In this document: positions 48,960 through 57,518 of the stretch, piece after piece | How positions within the stretch are numbered: position 1 is the stretch's first letter | Layout of the letters: every line of letters begins with the position of its first letter | Assembly (NCBI RefSeq): GCF_026340465.1 | Contig: NZ_JAPEPC010000001.1 | Location: 3,498,001-3,562,000 of the forward strand | Source: Streptomyces sp. NBC_01306 | GTDB taxonomy: Bacteria; Actinomycetota; Actinomycetes; Streptomycetales; Streptomycetaceae | Reading direction: 5' to 3' | Length of the DNA: 64,000 bases | Program-made: the position numbers and the translations under genes | Notes under the pieces: model-generated | What the model was told of the DNA's origin: nothing | Seen by the model: the letters and a program-made list of their open reading frames with translations, nothing else | Database searches by the model: none

Positions 48960-49225
48960 CAGGCACCTCCTGGCATCAGGCGGCGTACTGTAACGCCGCT
49001 CACATCCCACACCTAGAGAGTCTGCCCTGTGACCGCCGGATTTCAACCGGAAGCGGGTGTGCAGGTAGTCTGTACGGTCTGCACCGGTGTCTGCCCAGTC
49101 CAGTGAACAATCCCTTTCTCCGCGAAAGTGGATTGTCAGTGGCTGTCGATACCGTTGCGTACGCATCACGACCCTCCTGCCACGGAACGACCGTGGCCGC
49201 TGAGTCCAAAGGAGGTGGGTTCCAC

Positions 49226-49516
49226 ATGCGTCACTACGAAGTGATGGTCATCCTCGACCCCGAACTCGAGGAGCGCGCTGTCTCCCCGCTGATCGAGACT
49301 TTCCTCTCCGTCGTCCGTGAGGGCGAAGGAAAGGTTGAGAAGGTCGACACCTGGGGCCGTCGTCGTCTCGCTTACGAGATCAAGAAGAAGCCCGAGGGCA
49401 TCTACTCGGTCATCGACCTGCAGGCCGAGCCTGCGGTCGTCAAGGAGCTCGACCGGCAGATGAACCTGAACGAGTCGGTCCTCCGGACCAAGGTCCTCCG
49501 CCCCGAGACCCACTGA
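49226..49516 (+). CDS. rpsF: 30S ribosomal protein S6
   Basis: A 96-residue protein of the small subunit platform that binds S18. It starts [19 protein letters not shown] and has [24 protein letters not shown]. The ATG at 49226 has the strong site AAAGGAGGT. It heads the operon rpsF-ssb-rpsR-rplI. The longer upstream frame lacks similarity. Confidence 0.98.
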   Translation: MRHYEVMVILDPELEERAVSPLIETFLSVVREGEGKVEKVDTWGRRRLAYEIKKKPEGIYSVIDLQAEPAVVKELDRQMNLNESVLRTKVLRPETH

Positions 49517-49588
49517 GCATCTAGCTCAGCAGTCATCGGGTCCGAGTAGCACCAAGCAGCCAAGCAATACCCGCCGAGAGGTTCACCC

Positions 49589-50191
49589 ATGGCAGGCGAG
49601 ACCGTCATCACGGTCGTCGGCAATCTCGTCGACGACCCCGAGCTGCGCTTCACCCCGTCCGGTGCGGCGGTCGCGAAGTTCCGTGTCGCGTCCACCCCCC
49701 GCATCTTCGACAAGCAGACCAATGAGTGGAAGGACGGCGAAGGCCTTTTCCTCACCTGCTCGGTCTGGCGTCAGGCGGCGGAGAACGTCGCGGAATCGCT
49801 TCAGCGAGGCATGCGCGTCGTCGTGCAGGGCCGGCTGAAGCAGCGGTCCTACGAGGACCGTGAGGGCGTCAAGCGCACGGTCTACGAGCTGGACGTCGAG
49901 GAAGTCGGCCCCAGCCTCAAGACGGCCACGGCCAAGGTCACCAAGACCACCGGTCGAGGCGGTCAGGGCGGCCAGGGTGGTTACGGCGGCGGTGGCCAGC
50001 AGCAGGGCGGCGGCAACTGGGGCGGAGCCCCCAGCGGAGGCCAGCAGGGCGGTGGCGGTGCACCCGCCGACGACCCGTGGGCCTCCAACGCGCCGGCCGG
50101 CGGTGGCCAGCAGCAGGGCGGGGGCAGCTGGGGCGGAAGCTCCGGCGGTTCCGGCTCCGGCGGTGGCTACTCGGACGAGCCGCCCTTCTAG
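49589..50191 (+). CDS. ssb: single-stranded DNA-binding protein
   Basis: A 200-residue OB-fold protein. The DNA-binding domain (about residues 1-110) starts [20 protein letters not shown] and contains [18 protein letters not shown] and [21 protein letters not shown] Gly/Gln-rich linker leads to the acidic tip GGYSDEPPF, where other replication proteins dock. It lies in the S6-S18 operon. The ATG at 49589 has GAGAGG upstream. Confidence 0.97.
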   Translation: MAGETVITVVGNLVDDPELRFTPSGAAVAKFRVASTPRIFDKQTNEWKDGEGLFLTCSVWRQAAENVAESLQRGMRVVVQGRLKQRSYEDREGVKRTVYELDVEEVGPSLKTATAKVTKTTGRGGQGGQGGYGGGGQQQGGGNWGGAPSGGQQGGGGAPADDPWASNAPAGGGQQQGGGSWGGSSGGSGSGGGYSDEPPF

Positions 50192-50233
50192 GGCAGCCCG
50201 TACCCCACTTCTTGATCACACAGGAGAAACACC

Positions 50234-50470
50234 ATGGCGAAGCCGCCTGTGCGCAAGCCTAAGAAGAAGGTCTGCGCTTTCTGCAAGGACAAGACCCAGT
50301 ACGTGGACTACAAGGACACGAACATGCTGCGGAAGTTCATTTCCGACCGTGGCAAGATCCGTGCCCGCCGCGTTACCGGCAACTGCACGCAGCACCAGCG
50401 TGACGTCGCCACGGCTGTCAAGAACAGCCGTGAGATGGCGCTGCTGCCCTACACGTCCACTGCGCGATAA
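50234..50470 (+). CDS. rpsR: 30S ribosomal protein S18
   Basis: A 78-residue protein starting [20 protein letters not shown]. Two cysteines (CAFC) could bind zinc, so this would be the zinc-containing form seen as one of two S18 types in Streptomyces. The rest ([24 protein letters not shown] and [23 protein letters not shown]) includes a further cysteine. The ATG has GGAG 10 bases upstream. Confidence 0.96.
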   Translation: MAKPPVRKPKKKVCAFCKDKTQYVDYKDTNMLRKFISDRGKIRARRVTGNCTQHQRDVATAVKNSREMALLPYTSTAR

Positions 50471-50488
50471 GGGAAGGGTGACCGAAAA

Positions 50489-50935
50489 ATGAAGATCATC
50501 CTCACCCACGAGGTCGCTGGCCTCGGTTCCGCCGGCGACGTCGTTGACGTCAAGGACGGCTACGCCCGCAACTACCTGGTCCCGCGTGGTTTCGCGATCC
50601 GCTGGACCAAGGGTGGCGAGCAGGACGTGGCGCAGATTCGCCGCGCCCGCAAGATCCACGAGATCGCGACCATCGAGCAGGCCAATGAGGTCAAGGCCAA
50701 GCTCGAGGGCGTGAAGGTCCGTCTGGCCGTTCGCTCCGGCGACGCCGGTCGCCTCTTCGGTTCCGTCACCCCGGCCGACATCGCCTCGGCGATCAAGGCT
50801 GCCGGTGGCCCCGTGGTCGACAAGCGTCGCGTCGAGCTCGGTGCGCCGATCAAGACCCTGGGTGCCCACCAGGTGTCCGTGCGTCTGCACGCCGACGTTG
50901 CCGCACAGCTCGGCATCGAGGTCGTCGCCGCGTAA
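50489..50935 (+). CDS. rplI: 50S ribosomal protein L9
   Basis: A 148-residue, two-domain protein of the large subunit. The N-domain is [37 protein letters not shown] long connecting helix and the C-domain ([19 protein letters not shown], then [18 protein letters not shown]) complete the fold. It is the last gene of the rpsF operon and is followed by a hairpin. Confidence 0.97.
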   Translation: MKIILTHEVAGLGSAGDVVDVKDGYARNYLVPRGFAIRWTKGGEQDVAQIRRARKIHEIATIEQANEVKAKLEGVKVRLAVRSGDAGRLFGSVTPADIASAIKAAGGPVVDKRRVELGAPIKTLGAHQVSVRLHADVAAQLGIEVVAA

Positions 50936-50958
50936 CTGCTGCGCTCGGCAGAGCATGG

Positions 50959-50990
50959 AAAGGGCCGTCTCCTTCGGGAGGCGGCCCTTT
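50959..50990 (+). terminator. rplI operon terminator
   Basis: A 14-bp stem with one mismatch (AAAGGGCCGTCTCC) around TTCG lies 24 bases after rplI. Confidence 0.88.
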
Positions 50991-50994
50991 CGCC

Positions 50995-51008
50995 GTTTCA
51001 CGTGAAAC
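50995..51008. promoter_or_regulatory. rightmost parS site
   Basis: A perfect GTTTCACGTGAAAC, four bases beyond the rplI terminator and about 33 kb from oriC. Confidence 0.92.
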
Positions 51009-51073
51009 CCCCGGCGGCCGAAACCCCCGGCGGCCGCTCTGTTGCGCAAGGCCTGCCGTTGGGTTTGGCCGGG

Positions 51074-52411
51074 TCAGCGGGTGGCGCCCGTTACGATCCA
51101 GCGGCCGGAGCGGGCCCGGAGCCAGAGAGTCACCGTCCGGACCGCCATCATCAGGGCCATCGCCCACCACAGCGCGGTCAGTCCGCCGCCCAGTCTCGGC
51201 ACCAGCAGGGCCACGGGGGTGAAGACGGCCAGGGTGACGACCATGGCCCAGGCCAGATATCGGCCGTCGCCCGCGCCCATCAGCACACCGTCCAGGACGA
51301 AGACGATGCCGCAGATCGGCTGGGCGACCGCCACGACCAGCAGGGCCGGCAGCAGTACATCCCGTACCGCCTGGTCGCCGGTGAACAGCGGGACGAACAG
51401 TGGGCGGGTCACCACGACCAGCGCGCCGAGTACCACTCCTGAGGCGATGCCCCACTGCACCATGCGGCGGCAGGCCTCCTTCGCACCTTCGGCGTCGCCT
51501 GCCCCCAGGTAGCGGCCGATGATTGCCTGACCAGCGATGGCAATGGCGTCCAGGGCGAACGCCAGCAGGCTCCAGAGGGAGAGCACGATCTGGTGTGCGG
51601 CCACATCGGTGTCGCCCAGATGGGCCGCCACGGCGGTCGCTGTCATCAGAACGGCCCGCAGCGAGAGCGTACGGATCAGCAGGGGGACCCCGGCTTGGGC
51701 ACAGGCCCGTACCCCGGCGGCGTCCGGGAGCAGGGAGGCGCCGTGCTTCCTTGCCCCTCGTACGACCACCACCAGATAGACGGCGACCATCCCGAACTGG
51801 GCGATCACCGTGCCCCAGGCGGATCCGGCGATGCCGAGTCCGGCTGCGTAGACGAGCGTCACGTTGAGTGCGGCGTTGGCTGCGAAGCCTCCGATCGCGA
51901 CGTACAGCGGAGTCCTGGTGTCCTGGAGTCCACGCAGTACCCCGGTGGCCGCCAGCACCACCAGCATCGCGGGGATGCCGATGCTGGAGATCCGCAGATA
52001 GGTGACCGCGTACGGGGAGGCGTCCGCCGAGGCTCCGAAGAGGCCGACCAGCCAGGGGGCGGTGGGAAGGACGACAGCGATGACGAGAGCGCCGAGCAGC
52101 AGGGCGAGCCAGATCCCGTCCATGCCCTGGCGGATGGCGGCCTGTAGATCTCCCGCGCCCACCCGCCGTGCCACAGCGGCCGTCGTGGCGTACGCGAGGA
52201 AGACGAAGATGCTCACGGCTGTGCTCAGCAGGGCTGCCGCAACCCCCAGCCCCGCCAGCTGACGGGTTCCGAGATGGCCGACGATGGCGCTGTCGGCCAT
52301 GACGAAGAGCGGCTCGGCGACCAGGGCCCCGAAGGCGGGCACGGCGAGCGCGATGATCTCCCGGTCGTGTCGTCGGCGGCTGGGGTTCGGTGCCAGGGAG
52401 GCCTGTGTCAT
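51074..52411 (-). CDS. MATE family multidrug/cation antiporter (DinF-like)
   Basis: A 445-residue transporter with 12 predicted membrane helices in two six-helix halves. It starts REIIALAVPAFGALVAEPLFVMADSAIVGHLGT, the typical MATE N-terminal half with the conserved Asp in MADSAIVG. The second half begins LLIRTLSLRAVLMTATAVAAHLG. It belongs to the DinF-like group. The substrate is unknown. It is convergent with the S6-L9 operon. The ATG at 52409-52411 has no strong ribosome binding site; a TTG lies 3 codons earlier. Confidence 0.9.
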   Translation of the reverse strand: MTQASLAPNPSRRRHDREIIALAVPAFGALVAEPLFVMADSAIVGHLGTRQLAGLGVAAALLSTAVSIFVFLAYATTAAVARRVGAGDLQAAIRQGMDGIWLALLLGALVIAVVLPTAPWLVGLFGASADASPYAVTYLRISSIGIPAMLVVLAATGVLRGLQDTRTPLYVAIGGFAANAALNVTLVYAAGLGIAGSAWGTVIAQFGMVAVYLVVVVRGARKHGASLLPDAAGVRACAQAGVPLLIRTLSLRAVLMTATAVAAHLGDTDVAAHQIVLSLWSLLAFALDAIAIAGQAIIGRYLGAGDAEGAKEACRRMVQWGIASGVVLGALVVVTRPLFVPLFTGDQAVRDVLLPALLVVAVAQPICGIVFVLDGVLMGAGDGRYLAWAMVVTLAVFTPVALLVPRLGGGLTALWWAMALMMAVRTVTLWLRARSGRWIVTGATR

Positions 52412-52835
52412 GCGGGACAATCTAATCTTCCACAGGTAAGAGATGCAATAGGTCTGAGACCCTTACGGGCCACGTCATTCCGGCTTGGGCTGTGCGCTGT
52501 TTGTCGTGATCTTGGTCCAGTCGGAAAAGTTTTTCTCCCCCACAGCCAGTGGATGGCGAACGTGCAGGTCAGGTGGGTGGTTGGGGTGGCGCTATGAGTT
52601 TGTCCACAGCACTGTCCCCCGACCCGTGCACAGGTTTTGGCGAGTTACCCACAGGCTGCGGTCCGTCACCCACAGGGCCTGTGGATAACAAGATTGGCTG
52701 ACGGTGTCTGCGGGCCTACCGTGGACCGGCGCCCGACGCGCCGTTCGCGGAGTCGGGCCCCTTGTTTGTCGGTGCCGTGCCGTAAGAAAGAGTCGCACGG
52801 CTAGGTCCGCGGAGCGGACGGGAGGAGGTGGCCCG
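52412..52835. other. dnaB upstream region
   Basis: 424 bases between the divergent MATE and dnaB genes. It holds a small DnaA-box cluster at 52600-52688 and the strong dnaB ribosome binding site GGAGGAGG. Confidence 0.7.
52600..52688. promoter_or_regulatory. DnaA-box cluster upstream of dnaB
   Basis: TTGTCCACA (52600-52608, exact Streptomyces consensus), TTACCCACA (52645-52653), TCACCCACA (52666-52674) and TGTGGATAA (52680-52688, the complement of the E. coli box TTATCCACA) lie within 89 bases. DnaA may regulate dnaB here or be titrated. Confidence 0.7.
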
Positions 52836-54314
52836 GTGAGCATTCCCGAGCCCTTGGACGACCCCTGGACCGAGAGCAGTCCGGGTGACCGTCTGCCCGT
52901 CTCCCGCCAGCGCCGCGGTGACGGTGCCGGGGGCCGGGAACAGCACGACCGGGGCCGGGAGAGCGGTTCCTGGGAGGGTGGATCGCCTGCGTTCGAGCGC
53001 GTACCCCCGCAGGACATCGATGCGGAGCAGTCCGTCCTGGGCGGCATGCTGCTTTCCAAGGACGCCATCGCCGACGTTGTCGAGGTCATCAAGGGCCAGG
53101 ACTTCTACCGCCCCGCACACGAGACCGTCTACCAGGCCATCCTCGACCTCTACGCGAAGGGCGAGCCGGCCGACCCGATCACGGTCGCCGCCGAACTGGT
53201 CAAGCGCGGTGAGATCAAGAAGGTCGGTGGGGCGCCCTACCTGCACACACTCGTCCAGTCGGTCCCGACAGCCGCCAACGCCGAGTACTACGCCGAGATC
53301 GTCCATGAGCGGGCGGTGCTGCGCAGGCTCGTCGAGGCCGGCACGAAGATCACGCAGATGGGATACGCGGCCGACGGCGACGTCGACGAGATCGTCAACT
53401 CGGCCCAGGCCGAGATCTACGCCGTCACCGAGCAGCGCACCTCGGAGGACTATCTGCCGCTGGGCGACATCATGGAGGGCGCCCTCGACGAGATCGAGGC
53501 GATCGGCTCGCGCAGCGGCCAGATGTCCGGGGTGCCGACCGGCTTCACGGACCTGGACGCGCTGACGAACGGGCTGCACCCGGGACAGATGATCGTTATC
53601 GCGGCCCGTCCGGCCATGGGTAAGTCGACGCTGGCGCTGGACTTCGCACGGGCCTGTTCCATCAAGGCCGCGCTGCCGAGCGTGATTTTCTCGCTCGAAA
53701 TGGGCCGCAACGAGATCGCGATGCGTTTGCTGTCGGCGGAAGCGCGGGTGGCGCTGCACCACATGCGGTCGGGCTCCATGACCGATGAGGACTGGACGCG
53801 GCTGGCACGGCGGATGCCGGATGTCACCGCCGCGCCGCTCTTCATCGACGACTCCCCGAACCTGTCGATGATGGAGATCCGGGCGAAGTGCCGGCGGCTC
53901 AAGCAGCGACAGGACCTGAAGCTGGTCGTGATCGACTATCTGCAGCTGATGCAGTCCGGTGGTTCCCGACGCCCCGAGAGTCGCCAGCAGGAGGTCTCGG
54001 ACATGTCGCGAAACCTCAAGCTGCTGGCGAAGGAGCTCGAAGTCCCGGTTATCGCGCTCTCGCAGCTGAACCGTGGCCCCGAGCAGCGTACGGACAAGAA
54101 GCCGATGGTGTCCGACCTGCGTGAATCGGGCTCGATCGAGCAGGACGCGGACATGGTGATCCTGCTCCACCGAGAGGACGCGTACGAGAAGGAGTCCCCG
54201 CGTGCCGGCGAGGCCGACCTGATCGTGGCCAAGCACCGTAACGGTCCGACGGCGACGATCACCGTCGCGTTCCAGGGCCACTACTCGCGGTTCGTGGACA
54301 TGGCGCAGACCTGA
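52836..54314 (+). CDS. dnaB: replicative DNA helicase DnaB
   Basis: A 492-residue hexameric 5'-3' helicase of the replication fork. The N-terminal domain begins PPQDIDAEQSVLGGMLLSKDA. The RecA-like ATPase has Walker A ARPAMGKSTLALDF, the EMGRNEIAMRLLSAEA segment, Walker B VVIDYLQLM and the arginine-bearing SQLNRGPEQR. No intein is present. GTG at 52836 has GGAGGAGG 7 bases upstream; the frame continues 44 codons further without similarity. The first 50 residues are disordered. A local DnaA-box cluster lies upstream. Confidence 0.96.
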   Translation: MSIPEPLDDPWTESSPGDRLPVSRQRRGDGAGGREQHDRGRESGSWEGGSPAFERVPPQDIDAEQSVLGGMLLSKDAIADVVEVIKGQDFYRPAHETVYQAILDLYAKGEPADPITVAAELVKRGEIKKVGGAPYLHTLVQSVPTAANAEYYAEIVHERAVLRRLVEAGTKITQMGYAADGDVDEIVNSAQAEIYAVTEQRTSEDYLPLGDIMEGALDEIEAIGSRSGQMSGVPTGFTDLDALTNGLHPGQMIVIAARPAMGKSTLALDFARACSIKAALPSVIFSLEMGRNEIAMRLLSAEARVALHHMRSGSMTDEDWTRLARRMPDVTAAPLFIDDSPNLSMMEIRAKCRRLKQRQDLKLVVIDYLQLMQSGGSRRPESRQQEVSDMSRNLKLLAKELEVPVIALSQLNRGPEQRTDKKPMVSDLRESGSIEQDADMVILLHREDAYEKESPRAGEADLIVAKHRNGPTATITVAFQGHYSRFVDMAQT

Positions 54315-54347
54315 TCCCGCCCAAGCCGTGAGACAGCGGGAAGCTGC

Positions 54348-54914
54348 TCAGCGCCTCGTCTCGTACCTGGTCAGGACCACGCCGCCGGGAATCGTCCGCG
54401 TCTCCACCTGGTTCAGGTTCACCCAGCTGTCCAGCGCGATGAAGAACGGCGTGCCGCCGCCCACCAGGACCGGATGGGCGGCGATCACGTACTCGTCGAT
54501 CAGCCCGGCGCGCATGGCCGCCCCGGCAAGCGTTGCGCCGCCGATGTTCATGGGGCCGCCGTCCTCGGCCTTGAGCCGGGTGATCTCGGCGATCGCGTCG
54601 CCGGTGACCAGTCGGGTGTTCCAGTCGACCTTGTCGATCGTCGAGGAGAACACCACCTTCGGCGTGTCCCGCCAGTTCCGCGCGAACTCGATCTCCGCCG
54701 GGGTGGCGTTGGGCTGCTGGTCGCCGGTCGGCCAGTAGGAGCTCATCGTCTCCCATAGCTTGCGCCCGTACAGCGACAGGCCACTCGCCTGCTCGTGGTC
54801 GAGCCACCACTGGAACAGCTCCTGGCTCGGCGGTCCGCTCCAGCCGATGTCGTCGCCGGCCGCGGCGATGTAGCCGTCCAGGGTCAGGTTCATGCCGTAG
54901 ATCAGTTTCCGCAT
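54348..54914 (-). CDS. dihydrofolate-reductase-family protein (RibD C-terminal fold)
   Basis: A 188-residue, single-domain NADPH-dependent reductase-like protein. It starts MRKLIYGMNLTLDGYIAAAGDDIGW and has LYGRKLWETM, KVVFSSTIDKVDWNTRLV and the nucleotide loop MNIGGATLAGAAMRAGLIDEYV. The HPVLVGGGTPFF segment is characteristic. The true substrate is unknown; these stand-alone proteins are common in Streptomyces. It starts the less conserved right-hand segment and is convergent with dnaB. Confidence 0.9.
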   Translation of the reverse strand: MRKLIYGMNLTLDGYIAAAGDDIGWSGPPSQELFQWWLDHEQASGLSLYGRKLWETMSSYWPTGDQQPNATPAEIEFARNWRDTPKVVFSSTIDKVDWNTRLVTGDAIAEITRLKAEDGGPMNIGGATLAGAAMRAGLIDEYVIAAHPVLVGGGTPFFIALDSWVNLNQVETRTIPGGVVLTRYETRR

Positions 54915-55027
54915 GGCGCAGCCTTCCGTCCGTGGGTTCCGGCGGTGATTCCGGTCCGTCCCCGCGCCGATCAGCCAGTCATTCGTCACCGACTGTCGCC
55001 CGCATCCCACGCCAAGCAGGTCTGCGC

Positions 55028-55320
55028 TCAAACGGCGGTGGCGGGACGTGAGGGGGAGGCCGAGTCGACTTGGTCCGTTTTGGACTCTTGGAATTCCACC
55101 ACGGCCGCGCCGTGCCCGTGAGCCCATCCAGTCAGCGCGGCGATCGGCTTCACCAGCGTTCGGCCCAGGTCTGTCAGCACGTACTCGACCTTCCCGGCCT
55201 CGGCGTAGCGGTCGACCAGGCCGTATCCCTGCAACGGCCGCAGCGTCCGGGTCAGCATTTTCCGCGAGATTCCGCGAGATTCCGCGAGATTCCGCCGATC
55301 AGGTCGACCAGCTCGCCGTG
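55028..55320 (-). pseudogene. HxlR family regulator remnant
   Basis: The readable piece (55028-55258) is the C-terminal half of an HxlR regulator: MLTRTLRPLQGYGLVDRY, KVEYVLTDLGRTL. Just upstream, GELVDLIGGISR continues the family motif (usually G-I-S-x-K-M-L) but in another frame, because TCCGCGAGAT is present three times in tandem (55261-55290). Two extra 10-base units shift the frame. The N-terminal helix of the family is not found either, so the gene is broken. It may once have controlled the neighbouring reductase gene. Confidence 0.7.
55261..55290 (+). repeat. three tandem copies of a 10-bp unit
   Basis: TCCGCGAGAT occurs three times head to tail, plus a partial fourth (TCCGC). It sits in the recognition-helix codons of the HxlR remnant and changes the reading frame. 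Confidence 0.9.
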
Positions 55321-55363
55321 CCTGGAGCTGTGGTCACCAGGGCACTGGCCCGCCTACGCGCCG

Positions 55364-55812
55364 ATGGCCGCGGCGTGGCCGCTGCCCGGCATCGACGACA
55401 CGCACAGCACCTCCTGGACGGACTACGGCGTCACCACCGGTATCTGGCGGCTGCTCGACGTCCTCGCCGAGGCCGGCTACCGCTGGACCGGCGACCACAG
55501 CGACCACGACCTCCCTCAGCTCCTGTCCACCGCTCACGGCCTTCTGGTCTCCCTCATGCACAGCGACTACTCCGACGTCCGCGACGCTGCGGCCGGCCCG
55601 TACGCCTACCGCGACCTGCACCGTGAGTTACAGGACTAGCTGCTCGCGGCCCCCTGCCCAGGCGTCTTCCGCCTGACCGTCCACGCCCACGTCGGGGGCC
55701 GACCGCTCCTCGCGGGCATGGCCGGCCAGATCCTCGACCACATCCGTGAGTCCGGCGACGTCTGGGTTGCCACCCACACCCAGGTGGCCCACGGCGTCGC
55801 CCGCTACGCACG
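55364..55812 (+). pseudogene. polysaccharide deacetylase-like remnant
   Basis: A single frame with family-like segments: TGIWRLLDVLAEAGYRWTGDHSDHDLPQLL, then LLVSLMHSDYSDVRD, an in-frame TAG at 55637-55639 (likely a CAG codon changed by one base), then PCPGVFRLTVHAHVGGRPLLAGMAGQILDHI and SGDVWVATHTQVA, the typical end of bacterial polysaccharide deacetylases. The middle of the usual domain, around 50 residues with the catalytic Asp/His motif, is missing. A frame change follows near 55800. It is a decayed fragment. Confidence 0.6.
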
Positions 55813-56062
55813 CCCTCGACCCCGACAGCGCCGAGCGCCTGTGGCCCCTCTCCGAGAACCTCCTCACCACCTGGTGGGTGATCCCGGCAGCGCGGCAGGG
55901 CGGCAGCGTCCCGGTGGCGCGGCCTTGCTGTCACCGGTCCGTGCTGGGGGTACGAATGAACCCTTCCGCCGCCACGGTCAGTGTTCGTCCGGTGTTCGTC
56001 GTCGAGATGGTGGAGCTGCTGGGGGCCTGGGGCGGCCGGCTGCTTCGCTTGAGTTGTTGCGC

Positions 56063-56446
56063 TCAGCGCCTCGTGGCGGACGTTCCGCCGGGCGCAAGCC
56101 GCTGTGTGATCCGGTCGAACAAGTCGGTCAGTGGCTCACCGAGGTCCTGACCGAACTCGGTCAGCCCGTAGGTGACTTGGGGCGGAGTCGTCGGCTCGAC
56201 CTCCCGCCGGACCAGCCCGTCCTGGACCAGTGCGCGCAGTGTCTGAGCGAGCATCTTCTCGCTGATGCCCCGGATGCTGTCGCGCAGCTCGAAAAACCGG
56301 AGGTCGTTGCTCCGCAAGGAGATCAGCACCCAGATGCCCCACCTGCTGGTCACGTGGTCGACCACGTCCCGCGCAGGGCAGTCGGTGTGAAACACGTCAT
56401 ACCGAGCGCCCTCATCGGTCTGCGTCACCTGCGCGCCTTCCTTCAT
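56063..56446 (-). CDS. HxlR family transcriptional regulator
   Basis: A 127-residue winged-helix regulator. CPARDVVDHVTSRWGIWVLISL is the first helix, with the conserved Cys. FFELRDSIRGISEKMLAQTLRALVQDGLVRRE is the DNA-binding core and YGLTEFGQDLGEPL the wing-like part. It is divergent from the NmrA-type gene 92 bases away, as in the E. coli YtfH (QorR)/QorB arrangement. The N-terminal Cys may sense quinones or electrophiles, by analogy with QsrR/YodB-type members. Confidence 0.9.
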   Translation of the reverse strand: MKEGAQVTQTDEGARYDVFHTDCPARDVVDHVTSRWGIWVLISLRSNDLRFFELRDSIRGISEKMLAQTLRALVQDGLVRREVEPTTPPQVTYGLTEFGQDLGEPLTDLFDRITQRLAPGGTSATRR

Positions 56447-56471
56447 GTTCGGAGCTTACCCTTAGGTATGT

Positions 56472-56488
56472 ACTTACGAAAAATAAGT
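56472..56488. promoter_or_regulatory. probable HxlR operator
   Basis: ACTTA-N7-TAAGT lies in an unusually A/T-rich stretch in the gap between the divergent hxlR and NmrA genes. The position suits control of both promoters. Confidence 0.55.
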
Positions 56489-56538
56489 TTGCCTCCTAGC
56501 GTCAACAGCCGCAGTGCACAACGGACTAGGAGCTGAAC

Positions 56539-57378
56539 ATGATCGTGGTGACCGGAGCTACCGGAAATGTGGGCCGGCCTTTGACGCAGACCCTGGCCGA
56601 GGCGGGCGAGCAGGTGACGGCGGTGTCACGGCACGCGGCGGCGATGCCGTACGGAGTCCGGCATGTGGCGGCCGACCTGGCCGAGCCGGCAAGCCTCACC
56701 CCCGCGTTGGACGGGGCGAAGGCGCTGTTCTTCCTGCTCTCCGGCGACCTGCACGCGCCCGAAGCCAGGCCGACCGACATCATCGACCTGGCCGCGGCCA
56801 GTGGGGTCCGCCGGGTCGTCCTGCTGTCTTCGCAGGGCGTGGCGACCAGGTCGCTCGGCCCGTCGCGGATCGCGGTGCGCGCGGTGGAGGACGCGTTGAG
56901 AGAGTCCGGCCTGGACTGGGCCGTCCTGCGACCGGGCGGCTTCGCCTCCAACGCTTTGGCCTGGGCGGAGTCCGTCCGCACACAAGGGACGGTCGCCGCA
57001 CCCTTCGGCGACGTCGGGGTTCCGGTCGTCGACCCGGTGGACATCGCCGAGGTCGCGGCGGCCGGCCTGCTGGACGACCGGCACACCGGGGGAGTCTTCG
57101 AGCTGACCGGGCCCGAGGTGATCACGCCGCGTCAGCAGGCGGAGGCCATCGCCGCCGCGCTCGGCTCGCCGGTGCGGTTCCATGAACTCACCCGCGAGGA
57201 GGCCAAGGCCGCGATGACCCGGTTCGTGCCGCCGGAGCTCGCCGACGACACCCTGGACATCATCGCCGCCCCGAACCCGGCCGAACTGCGGATCAGCCCG
57301 GACGTGGAGCGCGTACTCGGCCGCGCCCCGAGCCCCTTCAACGACTGGGTCGCCCGGAACATCGCTGCTTTTCGCTAG
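56539..57378 (+). CDS. NmrA-like NAD(P)H-binding oxidoreductase (QorB-like)
   Basis: A 279-residue atypical SDR. The nucleotide motif is MIVVTGATGNVGRPL. Helix and strand elements continue with ALFFLLSGD, RRVVLLSSQGVATRS, the DWAVLRPGGFASNAL stretch typical of NmrA/QorB proteins, and DPVDIAEVAAAGLLDD. It is paired with a divergent HxlR regulator, the arrangement of E. coli quinone reductase 2, so quinone or electrophile reduction is the likely role. Confidence 0.9.
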   Translation: MIVVTGATGNVGRPLTQTLAEAGEQVTAVSRHAAAMPYGVRHVAADLAEPASLTPALDGAKALFFLLSGDLHAPEARPTDIIDLAAASGVRRVVLLSSQGVATRSLGPSRIAVRAVEDALRESGLDWAVLRPGGFASNALAWAESVRTQGTVAAPFGDVGVPVVDPVDIAEVAAAGLLDDRHTGGVFELTGPEVITPRQQAEAIAAALGSPVRFHELTREEAKAAMTRFVPPELADDTLDIIAAPNPAELRISPDVERVLGRAPSPFNDWVARNIAAFR

Positions 57379-57518
57379 AACCCGCGGGCGGGAGGCGTGC
57401 GTCGGTCGAGTGGCGCCCGTTGCCGATCCGAGGCGCACGGAACAGGTCGGGGCCCGATGTCCCCGCGCGGCAGGTCGGCTTGGCGGCGCGCCAAGGGGGA
57501 AGCCAGGGCGCCAAGGCG

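Noticed and set aside
55746..55960. Possible short-chain dehydrogenase C-terminus (LDPDSAERLWPLSENLL)
   Set aside because: Only about 20 residues resemble the family; too short to support beyond noting a decayed region.
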